DNA of 32,306 bases. Source: Oscillospiraceae bacterium. GTDB lineage: Bacteria; Bacillota; Clostridia; Oscillospirales; Ruminococcaceae. This document shows positions 24,087 through 32,169 of this stretch, piece after piece. The stretch is from the NCBI GenBank assembly GCA_022791945.1, contig JAAVZY010000037.1, forward strand, positions 1 through 32,306, given 5' to 3'. Position 1 is the stretch's first letter; every line of letters begins with the position of its first letter. The notes under the pieces are model-generated. The model did not search any database, was not told the origin of the DNA, and worked only from the letters and a program-made list of their open reading frames with translations. Both the position numbers and the translations under genes were made by a program.

Positions 24087-25211
24087 TTAGACCCTCACCA
24101 GAGAGGCGCGGTATACCTTGCAGTCGTGGGCGGGAACGGTCACGTCCAGAAGCTCGGTGACAACGCCGGCATCCTCGCCGGTGAATACGTCCCGGAGACG
24201 GAAGCCGTAGCCGCTTCCGGCAGACAGGCCGGCGTCGTTCAGCAGGCAGCGGATGTGGCCGTCCTGGTCGCCCTTGTTGAACAGGCCGATGGCGTAATCG
24301 CCGTTGGCCAGAAGCTTAAAGGCGCAGGTGCCCTCTGCCCAGACAGGCGCCAGGAAGAAGGGGGAACGTGTCTCCGGATCCTGATTGATGGCGATGAGCT
24401 CCTTGTTGAGGAGGAGCTTCCTGCTCTCCGGAGAGAGGCCGCGCAGGTCGCAGCCCATCATCAGGGGAGAGCCGCAGAGGCACCACATGGCGAAATGGGA
24501 GCGGTATTCCGCATCGTTGCAGCCGCCGATGCCCACATTGCCCTTGCCGTACATGCCTACGATCAGCATATCCATGTCGTTGAAGCAGTTGGCTGCGCCG
24601 TAGCAGAGCTTTTCCTGCTGGCTCTCGTAGATATCCCGGAAGGAGGCAAAGTTATCCTGGATATCCCCGGTGGAGCGGTACATATTGGCGCCGGCGGAGC
24701 GCATAAAGCGGCCGCAGTCATCGGAGCCCCAGCTGCACGCGGAGAAGAGAATGTCCCGCCCGGTGGCGCGGAGGGCCATTGCCATCCGGCGGTAGAGGAT
24801 CTCGCCGTTGGATTCGGCGGGCTTGTAGCAGTAATCGTATTTCAGGAAATCCACGCCCCAGTCCGCAAAGGTCTGCGCGTCCACGAACTCATGGCCGTAG
24901 CTGCCGGGGTAGTTGGCGCAGGTGCGGGTGCCGGCACAGGAGTACATGCCGAATTTCAGGCCCTTGGAGTGAACGTAATCGGCGACCGCTTTCATTCCGT
25001 TGGGGAATTTCTCCGGATCCGCTTCTATGCGGCCTTCGGCGTTCCGTTCCCGTTTGGACCAGCAGTCGTCAATGACAAGGTAGTTGTAGCCCGCCTCCAG
25101 ATAGCCCTCGGAGGCCATCAGATCAGCAGTCTCGCGAATGAGCTTGTCGGAGATGTTTTCTCCAAAGGTGTTCCAGGAATTCCAGCCCATGGGAGGAGTA
25201 AGCGTTACCAT
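24087..25211 (-). CDS. GH27 alpha-galactosidase
   Basis: Glycoside hydrolase of family 27, releasing terminal alpha-galactose from oligosaccharides. The 374-residue protein starts LTPPMGWNSWNTF, a family hallmark, has the nucleophile in LKYDYC (D126) and the predicted acid/base Asp in RSTGDIQDNF (D183), followed by CFNDMDML. A C-terminal beta-sandwich occupies about residues 290-374. There is no signal peptide, so the enzyme should act inside the cell on imported sugars, and its product fits the Leloir genes at 8946-12981. ATG at 25211 follows GAGGACG. The gene has its own promoter and is followed by a coupled methyltransferase gene. Confidence 0.94.
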   Translation of the reverse strand: MVTLTPPMGWNSWNTFGENISDKLIRETADLMASEGYLEAGYNYLVIDDCWSKRERNAEGRIEADPEKFPNGMKAVADYVHSKGLKFGMYSCAGTRTCANYPGSYGHEFVDAQTFADWGVDFLKYDYCYKPAESNGEILYRRMAMALRATGRDILFSACSWGSDDCGRFMRSAGANMYRSTGDIQDNFASFRDIYESQQEKLCYGAANCFNDMDMLIVGMYGKGNVGIGGCNDAEYRSHFAMWCLCGSPLMMGCDLRGLSPESRKLLLNKELIAINQDPETRSPFFLAPVWAEGTCAFKLLANGDYAIGLFNKGDQDGHIRCLLNDAGLSAGSGYGFRLRDVFTGEDAGVVTELLDVTVPAHDCKVYRASLVRV

Positions 25212-25262
25212 TATTTATCGTCCTCACTTTCCATCACCGCTTCTTTTCGCGGCTGTAGTGCC

Positions 25263-25291
25263 AGTATAGCACGCGCGCCCCTAAAACACAA
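25263..25291 (-). promoter_or_regulatory. Sigma-A promoter of the GH27 gene
   Basis: On the minus strand TTGTGT (25291-25286), 17 nt, TATACT (25268-25263), 51 bases before the start codon. Confidence 0.7.
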
Positions 25292-25312
25292 TCCGTTTTT
25301 CAAAAAAGAAGA

Positions 25313-26254
25313 AAGACCTCGAGGGCGCCGCCCTCGAGCTCCCGCCAAGGGGACGCGTCCCCTTGGATTCCCGTCTTTATTAAGGGCGTAAAAGGGGTGG
25401 GGGCCAAGTCTGTACAGACTTTTTACTCCCTGCCTCGCTGGTACTCTCCGCAGGGTCGATCGCCCGCCTACCCATTTTTTCGTAAAGAAAAAATTCAGCT
25501 CCATAGGCGGCGCAGAGACTGCGACGCAGAAAGTCCCGAGCGTGTTCTGTTACGCTCGGGACTCTCTGCGGGGTGAAACACTGTGCTACGCTCGGAATCC
25601 TCCAGTCAGGGCTACCGCCTGTCGGCGGCATCCCTGCCATGCCCCCGACGTTCCTTCGGAACGTCTCACAAGGGGGCCGAGCCAACATCCTACGTTGATA
25701 GACGCTTTGTGCGAATCTAGGATGATCTGCACTCCTTAAATTCGCACCAACCGTCTCTAGAAGCAGAGAGTCGGCTTGCCTCCCTTGTTATACGTTCCGA
25801 AGGAACGTATGGGAGAGGGGACCACCGCTGCTCCGAAGGAGCGGCGGTGGTGGAAGGATTCCCACGGGAGCACAGAGTCCCCCTCACCCGCACATACTGA
25901 CCGGAAGATCTGGCTCAGTTTGTGCAGAAACCCCAGTGCGGCGCAGGGAGTTTCCCGCACCCGGGAGGGAGCTTTTTTCTTTACGAAAAAAGCGTAGTGC
26001 GTGAATCAGACTATCTGCGTGGCAGTGGTAGAGAAGTCTGTACAGACCCCAACCCAACCCTTTCCGCCCTTAAAAAAGCCCTTCAAATAATGGGAATCCA
26101 AGGGGAATCCCTCCCCGATGCGCCGCCAGCGGCGCATCTCAGAATTCGGCGAAGCCGAATTCCTAGGTGCGTCGTGAAACGACGCACCGCAGAGACGCGA
26201 GACAGCGTCTCGCGGCCTTGCCCTTTGACGCACGCAGAGAGCCAGCATAGGCTC
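25313..26254. repeat. Palindromic mosaic element with central cassette
   Basis: The longest copy (about 0.94 kb) and the best-kept one. Order: A, B (25345-25366), C (25406-25421), AT-type D (25474-25494), F (about 25534-25563), a conserved arm, E, the cassette (25668-25788), E (about 25792-25808), H (about 25823-25852), GC-type D (25971-25993), C (26036-26047), a shortened B, three G hairpins, A of GCGAGAC type and a T module (on the minus strand GAGCCTATGCTGGCTCTCTG) that begins on the base after the TAG of the M14-like gene. No credible gene. Confidence 0.88.
25668..25788. repeat. Central cassette of the element, copy 1 (121 nt)
   Basis: Outer arms ACAAGGGGGCCGAGCCAAC and a 3' arm whose complement is ACAAGGGAGGCAAGCCGAC match at 15 of 19 positions. 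Inside is a hairpin with GACG/CGTC (25701-25704, 25752-25755) and GTGCGAAT/ATTCGCAC (25709-25716, 25740-25747). It sits between two E palindromes and is absent from the copies at 13028 and 20722. Confidence 0.75.
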
Positions 26255-27145
26255 CTACAGGACAGCACCCACTACCATCAGCTCCATCAGCTGATCATAA
26301 AGGCCCTCCAGAGCGGAGATGGAGCTGGGGCCGCAGCCGGCTCTGATGGTGAAAGCAGGACGGCGGAGCCGTTCGATGAAATAATCCTTCAGCCCGCCGG
26401 AAGCATCCGGCTCCCGCAGGATGCGATAGCCGCTGACCTGGCTGAGCACCTCTGCGATATAACGGCTCTGGGCAGGGGTGTAGGGGCCGTTCTCTCCCTG
26501 GATGCTCTCTCCGTCCATCTGAAAATCATAGAGGGATTCCACCCGCCGCCCCCGGAGCAGGCTGATCAGCGCCCGGCTCTCCGGCTCGCTGTGGGGAAAA
26601 GCGCCCCCGTACCACCTGGGGCCGGGGCCGGTGATCCCTTCCTCTGTCTCCAGCTGCTTCCGATCCAGAAAGCTTGCGTCAAAATTGCGGCAGAGATCCA
26701 CGCCCCGGGCATTGGCGTTCCAAGGCGCCGGATTGGCGGAAAGCATCTGCTCCAGCCGGGGAGCCATATTTCCGGCTGTGGAAGGCCCTCCCATAGCGAT
26801 GGCCGCTCCGTCCGGATTGGCCAGGGGAATTACAGTCACCCCCCGGTTCATCAGGCTCCCGTTTATCAGAGAGCCCGCAATGGAGGTCTGCTGCCGGTAG
26901 GAAAGGCAGAGATGCTCCAGAAAGCGCACCAGCAGGGAACAGGTCAGCCAGTCCTGGGCCTGGATGCCCCCCACAAACAGGGTGCAGGGGCTGGACGCGC
27001 CCAGGGTCAGGGCATAGATATTCCGCCCCAGCAGAGAACGCCCGATGGTGCCTGTCTGCAAAAAAGGAAATTCCCGCTTCAGCTCCCACAGCTTTTGCCG
27101 GTAGCTGCCATAGTCCGGCGGCGCGGTATAGAAATCATAGTTCAT
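26255..27145 (-). CDS. M14 carboxypeptidase-like protein lacking active-site residues
   Basis: A 296-residue protein with the M14 zinc-carboxypeptidase framework: IGRSLLGRNIYAL (34-46), the GGI..W block, IPLANPDG (106-113) and NARGVD (145-150). The zinc and catalytic positions are changed: GIHxxE is GIQAQD (Q62, D65), the third ligand histidine is Gln in YDFQMDGE (Q209), the Asn of GVDLNRNF is Cys152, and the catalytic Glu of FTIE is Arg in FTIRAG (R268). It therefore looks like a non-catalytic relative of the gamma-D-glutamyl-diaminopimelate peptidase type. There is no signal peptide. ATG at 27145 is chosen for AAAGGAAGG just upstream; an ATG nine codons earlier is weaker. Divergent from ypeB. 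Confidence 0.85.
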   Translation of the reverse strand: MNYDFYTAPPDYGSYRQKLWELKREFPFLQTGTIGRSLLGRNIYALTLGASSPCTLFVGGIQAQDWLTCSLLVRFLEHLCLSYRQQTSIAGSLINGSLMNRGVTVIPLANPDGAAIAMGGPSTAGNMAPRLEQMLSANPAPWNANARGVDLCRNFDASFLDRKQLETEEGITGPGPRWYGGAFPHSEPESRALISLLRGRRVESLYDFQMDGESIQGENGPYTPAQSRYIAEVLSQVSGYRILREPDASGGLKDYFIERLRRPAFTIRAGCGPSSISALEGLYDQLMELMVVGAVL

Positions 27146-27447
27146 GGAGCCCTTCCTTTCCGACCGGTTCATTCAGAGCCCGTATTCACCGCCATTGGGG
27201 TTTTCCCATGAAAAATACAGCCTCTCAATCCAGTATATTCTCCTGCCGGAATGGGTATACCTCCTGTCCGGAGCGCTTTCCGCATAAGTCCCGCCGGAAA
27301 TGGGCAAACTATAGCAGCCTTCCCAAACAGCAGCATACAGGCGCGCTGCGGAACTCCGTACACGCCTCACAAGGAAGCTGCTGCGGAAGATTGCTGTAAC
27401 GGAAAATCCTCCGGCTGCTCCGCCGGAGAGTAAAGGAGCATCCCTAC
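27146..27447. other. Divergent spacer between the M14-like gene and ypeB
   Basis: About 300 bases without a gene. It carries the promoters of two divergent genes, but I see no clear sigma-A promoter, and a forespore-type promoter for ypeB could not be fixed with confidence. Near 27174-27230 there is a weak inverted pair resembling T ends (AGAGCCCGTATTC and the complement of AGAGGCTGTATTTTTC). Short frames here are not supported by ribosome sites. No sleB remnant is recognisable. Confidence 0.4.
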
Positions 27448-28800
27448 ATGAGCTTCACTCTTTCCAGGCGCGGACTTGTCCGCCTTGTCAGCTTTCTGCT
27501 TGCCCTGGTGCTTGTTCCCTCCCTGCTGGCTGTCCAGGCCCGCCGGGAGGCCAGGGACAGCCGGAACGCCCTTCGCCGCCGGGCGATGCAGTCCATGAGC
27601 GATCTGTCCCTCCATGTGCAGAACATTGACAGCACCCTCCAAAAGGCCCTTTGGGCCAAGACGCCGCCGATGCTTTCCTCTCTTTCCTCCAAACTGTGGC
27701 GGGAGGCCGGACTGGCCAAGAGCGCCCTGGACGCCCTTCCGGTGGAATACCTGGAGCTTCAAAACACCAACAAGCTCCTTTCCCAGGTGGGGGATTACTG
27801 CGTCAGCCTGTCCCGGGAGTTTGAGCGGGGAAACCCCGTCACCCAGGAGCAGCGGCAGAATCTGCTTGCCCTGCGCAATTACTGCGACATGATGCTGGAC
27901 GAGGTGCTGGCGGCAAACGACGCGGTGCAGACCGGTTCCTCCCGGCTGTTTGACTCCGGCTCCAACCTGAACCAGGCCTTTAACCGCCTGCCCGCCGCGC
28001 CCACTGTGGCGGAGGGCTTCCTGGAGTTTGAGGAAGGCTTCTCCGCCTATCCCACCCTAATCTATGACGGCCCCTTTTCGGATCACATTCAGGAGCGCAC
28101 CCCGCTGATGCTTCAGGATCAGCCGGTGGTGTCCAGGGACACAGCCCGGCGGACAGCGGCCTTTGCCGCCGGACTGCGCACAACCCAGCTCGCCCAGAGC
28201 GGGGACGAAGAGGGGAAGATGCCCTCTTATATATTCACTGGGGAGGGCATGGAGCTTTCCGTGACCCAGCAGGGAGGGCAGCTCTGCTATCTTTCCAGCT
28301 CCCGCCTGGTGCGGGAGAGCAGGCTGACCCATGAGCAGGGCGTGGACGAAGCCCGGAAATTCCTGAATTCCCTTGGCGTGCGCCCCATGAAGGTGACCTA
28401 CTATGAAACCAGCGGCAGCGAGCTGATTGTAAATTTCGCCGCCCGTCAGGGGGAGGTGCTGCTCTACCCGGATCTGATCAAGGTGACAGTGGCGCTGGAC
28501 AACGGACAGATTACAGGCTATGACGCCCGGGGCTATCTGACCAACCACTGCTGGCGGGAGGGGCTGGAGCCCGCTCTGACGCAGGAGGAAGCCGCCCGCT
28601 CCGTAAACGAGCTGCTCACGGTAAACCAGTCCCAGCTCTGCCTAATCCCCAGCGCGGGGCTCAATGAGGTTCTCTGCTGGGAGTTCCAGTGCGTGTCGCC
28701 TGAAAACCAGAACGTGCTGGTCTATGTCAACGCCTCCACCGGCGCCGAGGAACAAATCCTCCTGCTCCTTCTCGGCGAAAACGGCCAGCTCACGGTGTAG
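27448..28800 (+). CDS. ypeB: Germination protein YpeB-like
   Basis: YpeB is a spore inner-membrane protein that stabilises the cortex-lytic enzyme SleB. The 450-residue protein has a basic N-terminus and one membrane segment (about 11-29), a long helical region with many heptad-like stretches (about 35-190), and a C-terminal part with PepSY-like repeats (about 270-440; for example ARKFLNSLGVRPMKV and VTVALDNGQITGYDARGY). ATG at 27448 follows AAAGGAG. In many spore formers sleB lies just upstream in the same operon; here the neighbour is a divergent M14-like gene. Confidence 0.9.
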   Translation: MSFTLSRRGLVRLVSFLLALVLVPSLLAVQARREARDSRNALRRRAMQSMSDLSLHVQNIDSTLQKALWAKTPPMLSSLSSKLWREAGLAKSALDALPVEYLELQNTNKLLSQVGDYCVSLSREFERGNPVTQEQRQNLLALRNYCDMMLDEVLAANDAVQTGSSRLFDSGSNLNQAFNRLPAAPTVAEGFLEFEEGFSAYPTLIYDGPFSDHIQERTPLMLQDQPVVSRDTARRTAAFAAGLRTTQLAQSGDEEGKMPSYIFTGEGMELSVTQQGGQLCYLSSSRLVRESRLTHEQGVDEARKFLNSLGVRPMKVTYYETSGSELIVNFAARQGEVLLYPDLIKVTVALDNGQITGYDARGYLTNHCWREGLEPALTQEEAARSVNELLTVNQSQLCLIPSAGLNEVLCWEFQCVSPENQNVLVYVNASTGAEEQILLLLLGENGQLTV

Positions 28801-28816
28801 CCACTGAGGGGGGCGG

Positions 28817-29686
28817 GTGCTCGAAGGGAAGGCCGCGAGACGCTGTCTCGCGCTCTGCCAAGGGGATTAAATCCCCTTGGAACCCGTAATTTGGGGGTTA
28901 TGAGGGTGTGGGATTTCAGTTTCTACCTCGCTGATACTCCCCGCAGTGTCGATCGCCCGCCTACCCATTTTTTCGTAAAGAAAAAATTCAGCTCCATAGG
29001 CGGCGCAGAGGCTACGACGCAGACAGTCCCGAGCGTGTTTTATTACGCTCGGGACTGTCTGCGGGGTGAAACGCTGTGCCACGCACGGAATCCTCCAGTC
29101 AGGGCTACCGCCTGTCGGCGGCATCCCTGCCATGCCCCCGACGTTCCTTCGGAACGTCTCACAAGGGGGCCGAGCCAACTTTCTGCGCTTATGGACGCTC
29201 TGTGCGAAGTTAAGAGCCGCTCATTCCCTTAACTTCACAGAAAGCGTCTTGACAACGCAGGAAGCTGGCTTGCCTCCCTTGTCATACGTTCCGAAGGACC
29301 GTATGGGAGAGGGGACCGCCGCTGCTCCGAAGGAGGGGCGGTGGTGGAAGGATTCCGATCGTGGCACAAAATCCCTCCCCGCAGAACCTGTGAGCGTGAT
29401 AATATTACGCTTGAGACTTTCTGCGGCGCAGGATCTATCCCGCACGCAGGAAGGAGCTTTTTTCTTTACGAAAAAAGCGTACTGCGTGAATCGGACTGAC
29501 TGCGTGGCAGGAATCAGGGAGTCTGTACAGACTTAACCCACCCTTTTCCGCCCTTAAAAAGCCCTTAAAAATTACGGGTTCCAAGGGGATTTAATCCCCT
29601 TGGCAGGAGGCTCGCAGGGTCAAAGCCTGCGGCTTTGACCCTTGGGCAGAGCCCTCGAGGTCTTCCCCTTCGGCTACGCACCGATC
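28817..29686. repeat. Palindromic mosaic element with central cassette, second copy
   Basis: Order: A of GCGAGAC type, B (28858-28880), a spacer in which the first C has been lost, AT-type D (28967-28987), F (about 29026-29055), conserved arm, E (29141-29157), cassette (29161-29282), a damaged E, H (about 29318-29346), an F-like remnant, GC-type D (29456-29478), C (29520-29533), B (29581-29603), an I hairpin (29616-29642), A and a T-like end next to the comEC stop. The whole spacer is this element. Confidence 0.87.
29161..29282. repeat. Central cassette of the element, copy 2 (122 nt)
   Basis: Same outer arms as copy 1, but a diverged interior. The interior forms GACGCT/AGCGTC (29194-29199, 29243-29248), CTGTG/CACAG (29200-29204, 29236-29240) and AAGTTAAG/CTTAACTT (29207-29214, 29228-29235), with an outer CTGCG/CGCAG pair (29183-29187, 29256-29260). 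Helix positions match copy 1 while the bases differ. Confidence 0.75.
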
Positions 29687-29689
29687 CCC

Positions 29690-31858
29690 TCACCGGAGAC
29701 GTCCCTGGGGATCGATTCCCAGGCGGACGGGCGTGTCCCATGCGGGAATCACGCCCTCCGGAAGGGGCTGCTCATCCTCCGGCTCATACAAGAGAAGCAC
29801 GCATTTCAAAGGGAGCTGCCGCAGACAGGCCAGATCTGTTCCTGCGTAGACCAGCACATCGCACCCGGCCCACGCAACCATCTCCGCGCTCCGGGTGATA
29901 CCCAGCCTGGTGGAGCCCCGCTCCACCAGAAGCAGCGTCTCCCCGTTCCGGCGGAGAACCTCCGCCGTCCCTCCGCCCGGGAGAGCCCCCAGCTCATAGC
30001 CGCGCCCCTCCCAAAGAGGATAGCTGTCCTGCTCCGGCCAGAGATATTCCTTCAGATAGGGGCCGAAGTCCGCTTCTCCGGGCGCGTAGACCCTCCCCAG
30101 CCGGAGGGCTTCTGCCAGAAAAGCAGTATCCCGCAGATCCGGCGCGCCCTCATAGTCCAAAATCAAATCCTGCAGGGTGTGGATGTTTCTTTGGCGCAAA
30201 CGCTCCTCCACTGCCAAGTCCACCTGCCCATCATCCTCCAGCGCCATCACTGCCGCCCGCCGGCCCCAGGTAACCGCCACGCTGACCCCATTGAAGGAGT
30301 ACACCGGGAGCACCTCTGTCATGTCCTGCTCCAGCAGACCGGAAAGCCCCAGACCTCCGGCCAGAAGCACTCCGAGCACCGCTCCCAGCCGCCAGTCCGT
30401 CTTCCTGCCCAGAATGCGGGAGGCCAGCAGGATTGCCGCGCATCCTCCCAGCCAAAGTCCCATCACGGGCGTATCCAAACCCAGATAACTGCCCTGGCTC
30501 ACCGTAAGCAGCTCCGCAGTCCGGCAGATCAGCCAGAGCCCCGCCTTTGTCCACAGGACCAAAGGCTCCGCCAGAAGGGGAAAGGGCTCTGCCAGGAGCG
30601 CCAGCGCCGCCGGAATAAGAATCAGAGGCAGCAGCGGCACTGCCGCCAGGTTGGACAGGGGAAACACCAGGCTGATCCCCCGGAAGAGCCTCCAGAGCAC
30701 CGGGAGCATTCCCAGGTTTGCCCCCAGGGAACAGCCCAGCACCTCCCTCAGCCCCCGGAGCCGCTCTCCGGTCAGAAGGCCGAGGCCGCGGGTGACAGGC
30801 CCGGCAAGCAGGATGACGCCCAGAGCGGCGGTCATGGTTAGCTGGAAGCTGCCCGATCGGACCACCGCCGGGGAAACCGCCGCCATGATCCCGCCTGCCA
30901 GGAAGAGGGAGTTCAGGGGATCCGCCGGGCGGCCGAGCAGCCTTCCGGTCTGGGAGACGGTGATCATCAGTCCGGCGCGGATCGCGGGAATCCCGAAGCC
31001 GGACAGGGCCGCAAAGCCCCATGCCGCCCCGCAGCCCAGCACCGCCTGAAGCCCGGAGGGAAGCCGGAGCCGTTCCAGCAGCTTTATCAGCACCCCGGCC
31101 GCCAGGGAGACATGCAGGCCGGATACCACAAAAATATGAGTGATTCCCGCCCGGGTAAACCGGTTGTAGAGCACCGGATCCACCTGGGAGTCGTCGCCCA
31201 GAAGCACCGCGCGCACCAGCCCGGAATAGGGCTGCTCAAAGAGCCGGTCGGCCCGCTGGCAGAGGAGGCGGTTCATGGCCTTGGGCCAATAGAAAACGGA
31301 GCGGGAGGCGGGAGGCTCCACCTGGGGCGGCTGATAAACGGACACGGTCAGATGGATTCCCTCTCCCCGGTAGTAATCCCCCAAATCGAAATCCGGCGTG
31401 GCTCCCATAGAGAGGCATTTCCCCTGCACCCGCACCAGATCCTCATAATCCGCCGCCGTCTCCCCGGGTACATAGACAATGGCGCCGAAGCCCGCCGGAT
31501 TTCCGGGAAGATCCGATTCCAGCACCCGGATCGTGAGCGCCAGCCGGGTTCCGCTGGAGGCAGGGCGCATCTCTTTTACGACGCCTGTCAGGGAAACCCG
31601 GCTCCCGGCCTGGGCGGAAAAGTCCCAGGACTTCTGTCCCATCCAGCAGAGGCAGGCCGCCAGCGCCGCGCCGGAGATCGCCAAAATCCGCCGCTTTTGT
31701 TCCCCTTGGGGAAGGAAGGCAGCAGCCCCGGCTGCTGCCGCCAGGGCCAGGAAGCCCCAGACCCAAAGCGCCTGCCCGCCCAGACGCTCAAACAAAAAGG
31801 ACACAGCCAGCATGGACGCCAGGAGGCTTCCTCCTATTGTCACCATTGGTCGTGTCAT
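29690..31858 (-). CDS. comEC: ComEC/Rec2-family DNA uptake protein with degenerate C-terminal domain
   Basis: ComEC forms the inner-membrane channel for single-stranded DNA in natural transformation. The 722-residue protein has N-terminal helices and an OB-like DUF4131 region (to about 200), then the competence domain with the hallmark GITHIFVVSGLHVSL and many membrane helices (about 230-500). The C-terminal 220 residues occupy the place of the metallo-beta-lactamase-like domain, but the HxHxDH metal motif is missing; the corresponding stretch reads LDYEGAPD. ATG at 31858 is chosen because the frame further upstream is a TTG inside a T module. Its ribosome site is weak. No comEA is adjacent. 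Confidence 0.88.
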   Translation of the reverse strand: MTRPMVTIGGSLLASMLAVSFLFERLGGQALWVWGFLALAAAAGAAAFLPQGEQKRRILAISGAALAACLCWMGQKSWDFSAQAGSRVSLTGVVKEMRPASSGTRLALTIRVLESDLPGNPAGFGAIVYVPGETAADYEDLVRVQGKCLSMGATPDFDLGDYYRGEGIHLTVSVYQPPQVEPPASRSVFYWPKAMNRLLCQRADRLFEQPYSGLVRAVLLGDDSQVDPVLYNRFTRAGITHIFVVSGLHVSLAAGVLIKLLERLRLPSGLQAVLGCGAAWGFAALSGFGIPAIRAGLMITVSQTGRLLGRPADPLNSLFLAGGIMAAVSPAVVRSGSFQLTMTAALGVILLAGPVTRGLGLLTGERLRGLREVLGCSLGANLGMLPVLWRLFRGISLVFPLSNLAAVPLLPLILIPAALALLAEPFPLLAEPLVLWTKAGLWLICRTAELLTVSQGSYLGLDTPVMGLWLGGCAAILLASRILGRKTDWRLGAVLGVLLAGGLGLSGLLEQDMTEVLPVYSFNGVSVAVTWGRRAAVMALEDDGQVDLAVEERLRQRNIHTLQDLILDYEGAPDLRDTAFLAEALRLGRVYAPGEADFGPYLKEYLWPEQDSYPLWEGRGYELGALPGGGTAEVLRRNGETLLLVERGSTRLGITRSAEMVAWAGCDVLVYAGTDLACLRQLPLKCVLLLYEPEDEQPLPEGVIPAWDTPVRLGIDPQGRLR

Positions 31859-31882
31859 CCTGTCACCCCGTTTGCAAATCCT

Positions 31883-32166
31883 GGAGCCTGTTTGGATCTC
31901 TGCGTGGTGGTCGGGCAAGGCCGCGAGAGCTCTGCTCTCGCGCTCTCGCCAAGGGGGCCTGGCCCCCCTTGGATTCCCGTCTTTTTAAGGGCGGAAAAAG
32001 GGGTGGGGTCAAGTCTGTACAGACTTCCGAACGTCTGCCACGCAGTCAGTCTGATTCCCGCTCTACGCTTTTTTCATAAAGAAAAAAGCTCCCTCCCGGA
32101 TGCGGGGTACTCCTGCGCCGCACCGGGATTCCTGCGCAGAGCACCCCGGAGATTCTGCGCAGGCGC
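31883..32166. repeat. Palindromic mosaic element upstream of comEC, cut by a MITE
   Basis: Starts with a T module (GAGCCTGTTTGGATCTCTG), then A of GCGAGAGC type (about 31922-31942), B (31949-31972), the TTTTTAAGGGCGG spacer, C (32011-32026) and a GC-type D with a changed loop (32067-32089). The arm beyond D stops at 32166, where MITE-2 begins; the rest is either lost or beyond the window. Confidence 0.83.
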
Positions 32167-32169
32167 TAA

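Noticed and set aside
25668-25788. Integron attC site
   Set aside because: The cassette is an imperfect palindrome, but the ends lack the RYYYAAC/GTTRRRY core and no integrase or cassette genes are present.
25313-26254. CRISPR array
   Set aside because: The repeated units are palindromes of different kinds at irregular distances, with no constant repeat-spacer period and no cas genes.
27208-27399. Cys-rich small protein upstream of ypeB
   Set aside because: No ribosome site, no recognisable family, and overlapping open frames on both strands indicate chance.
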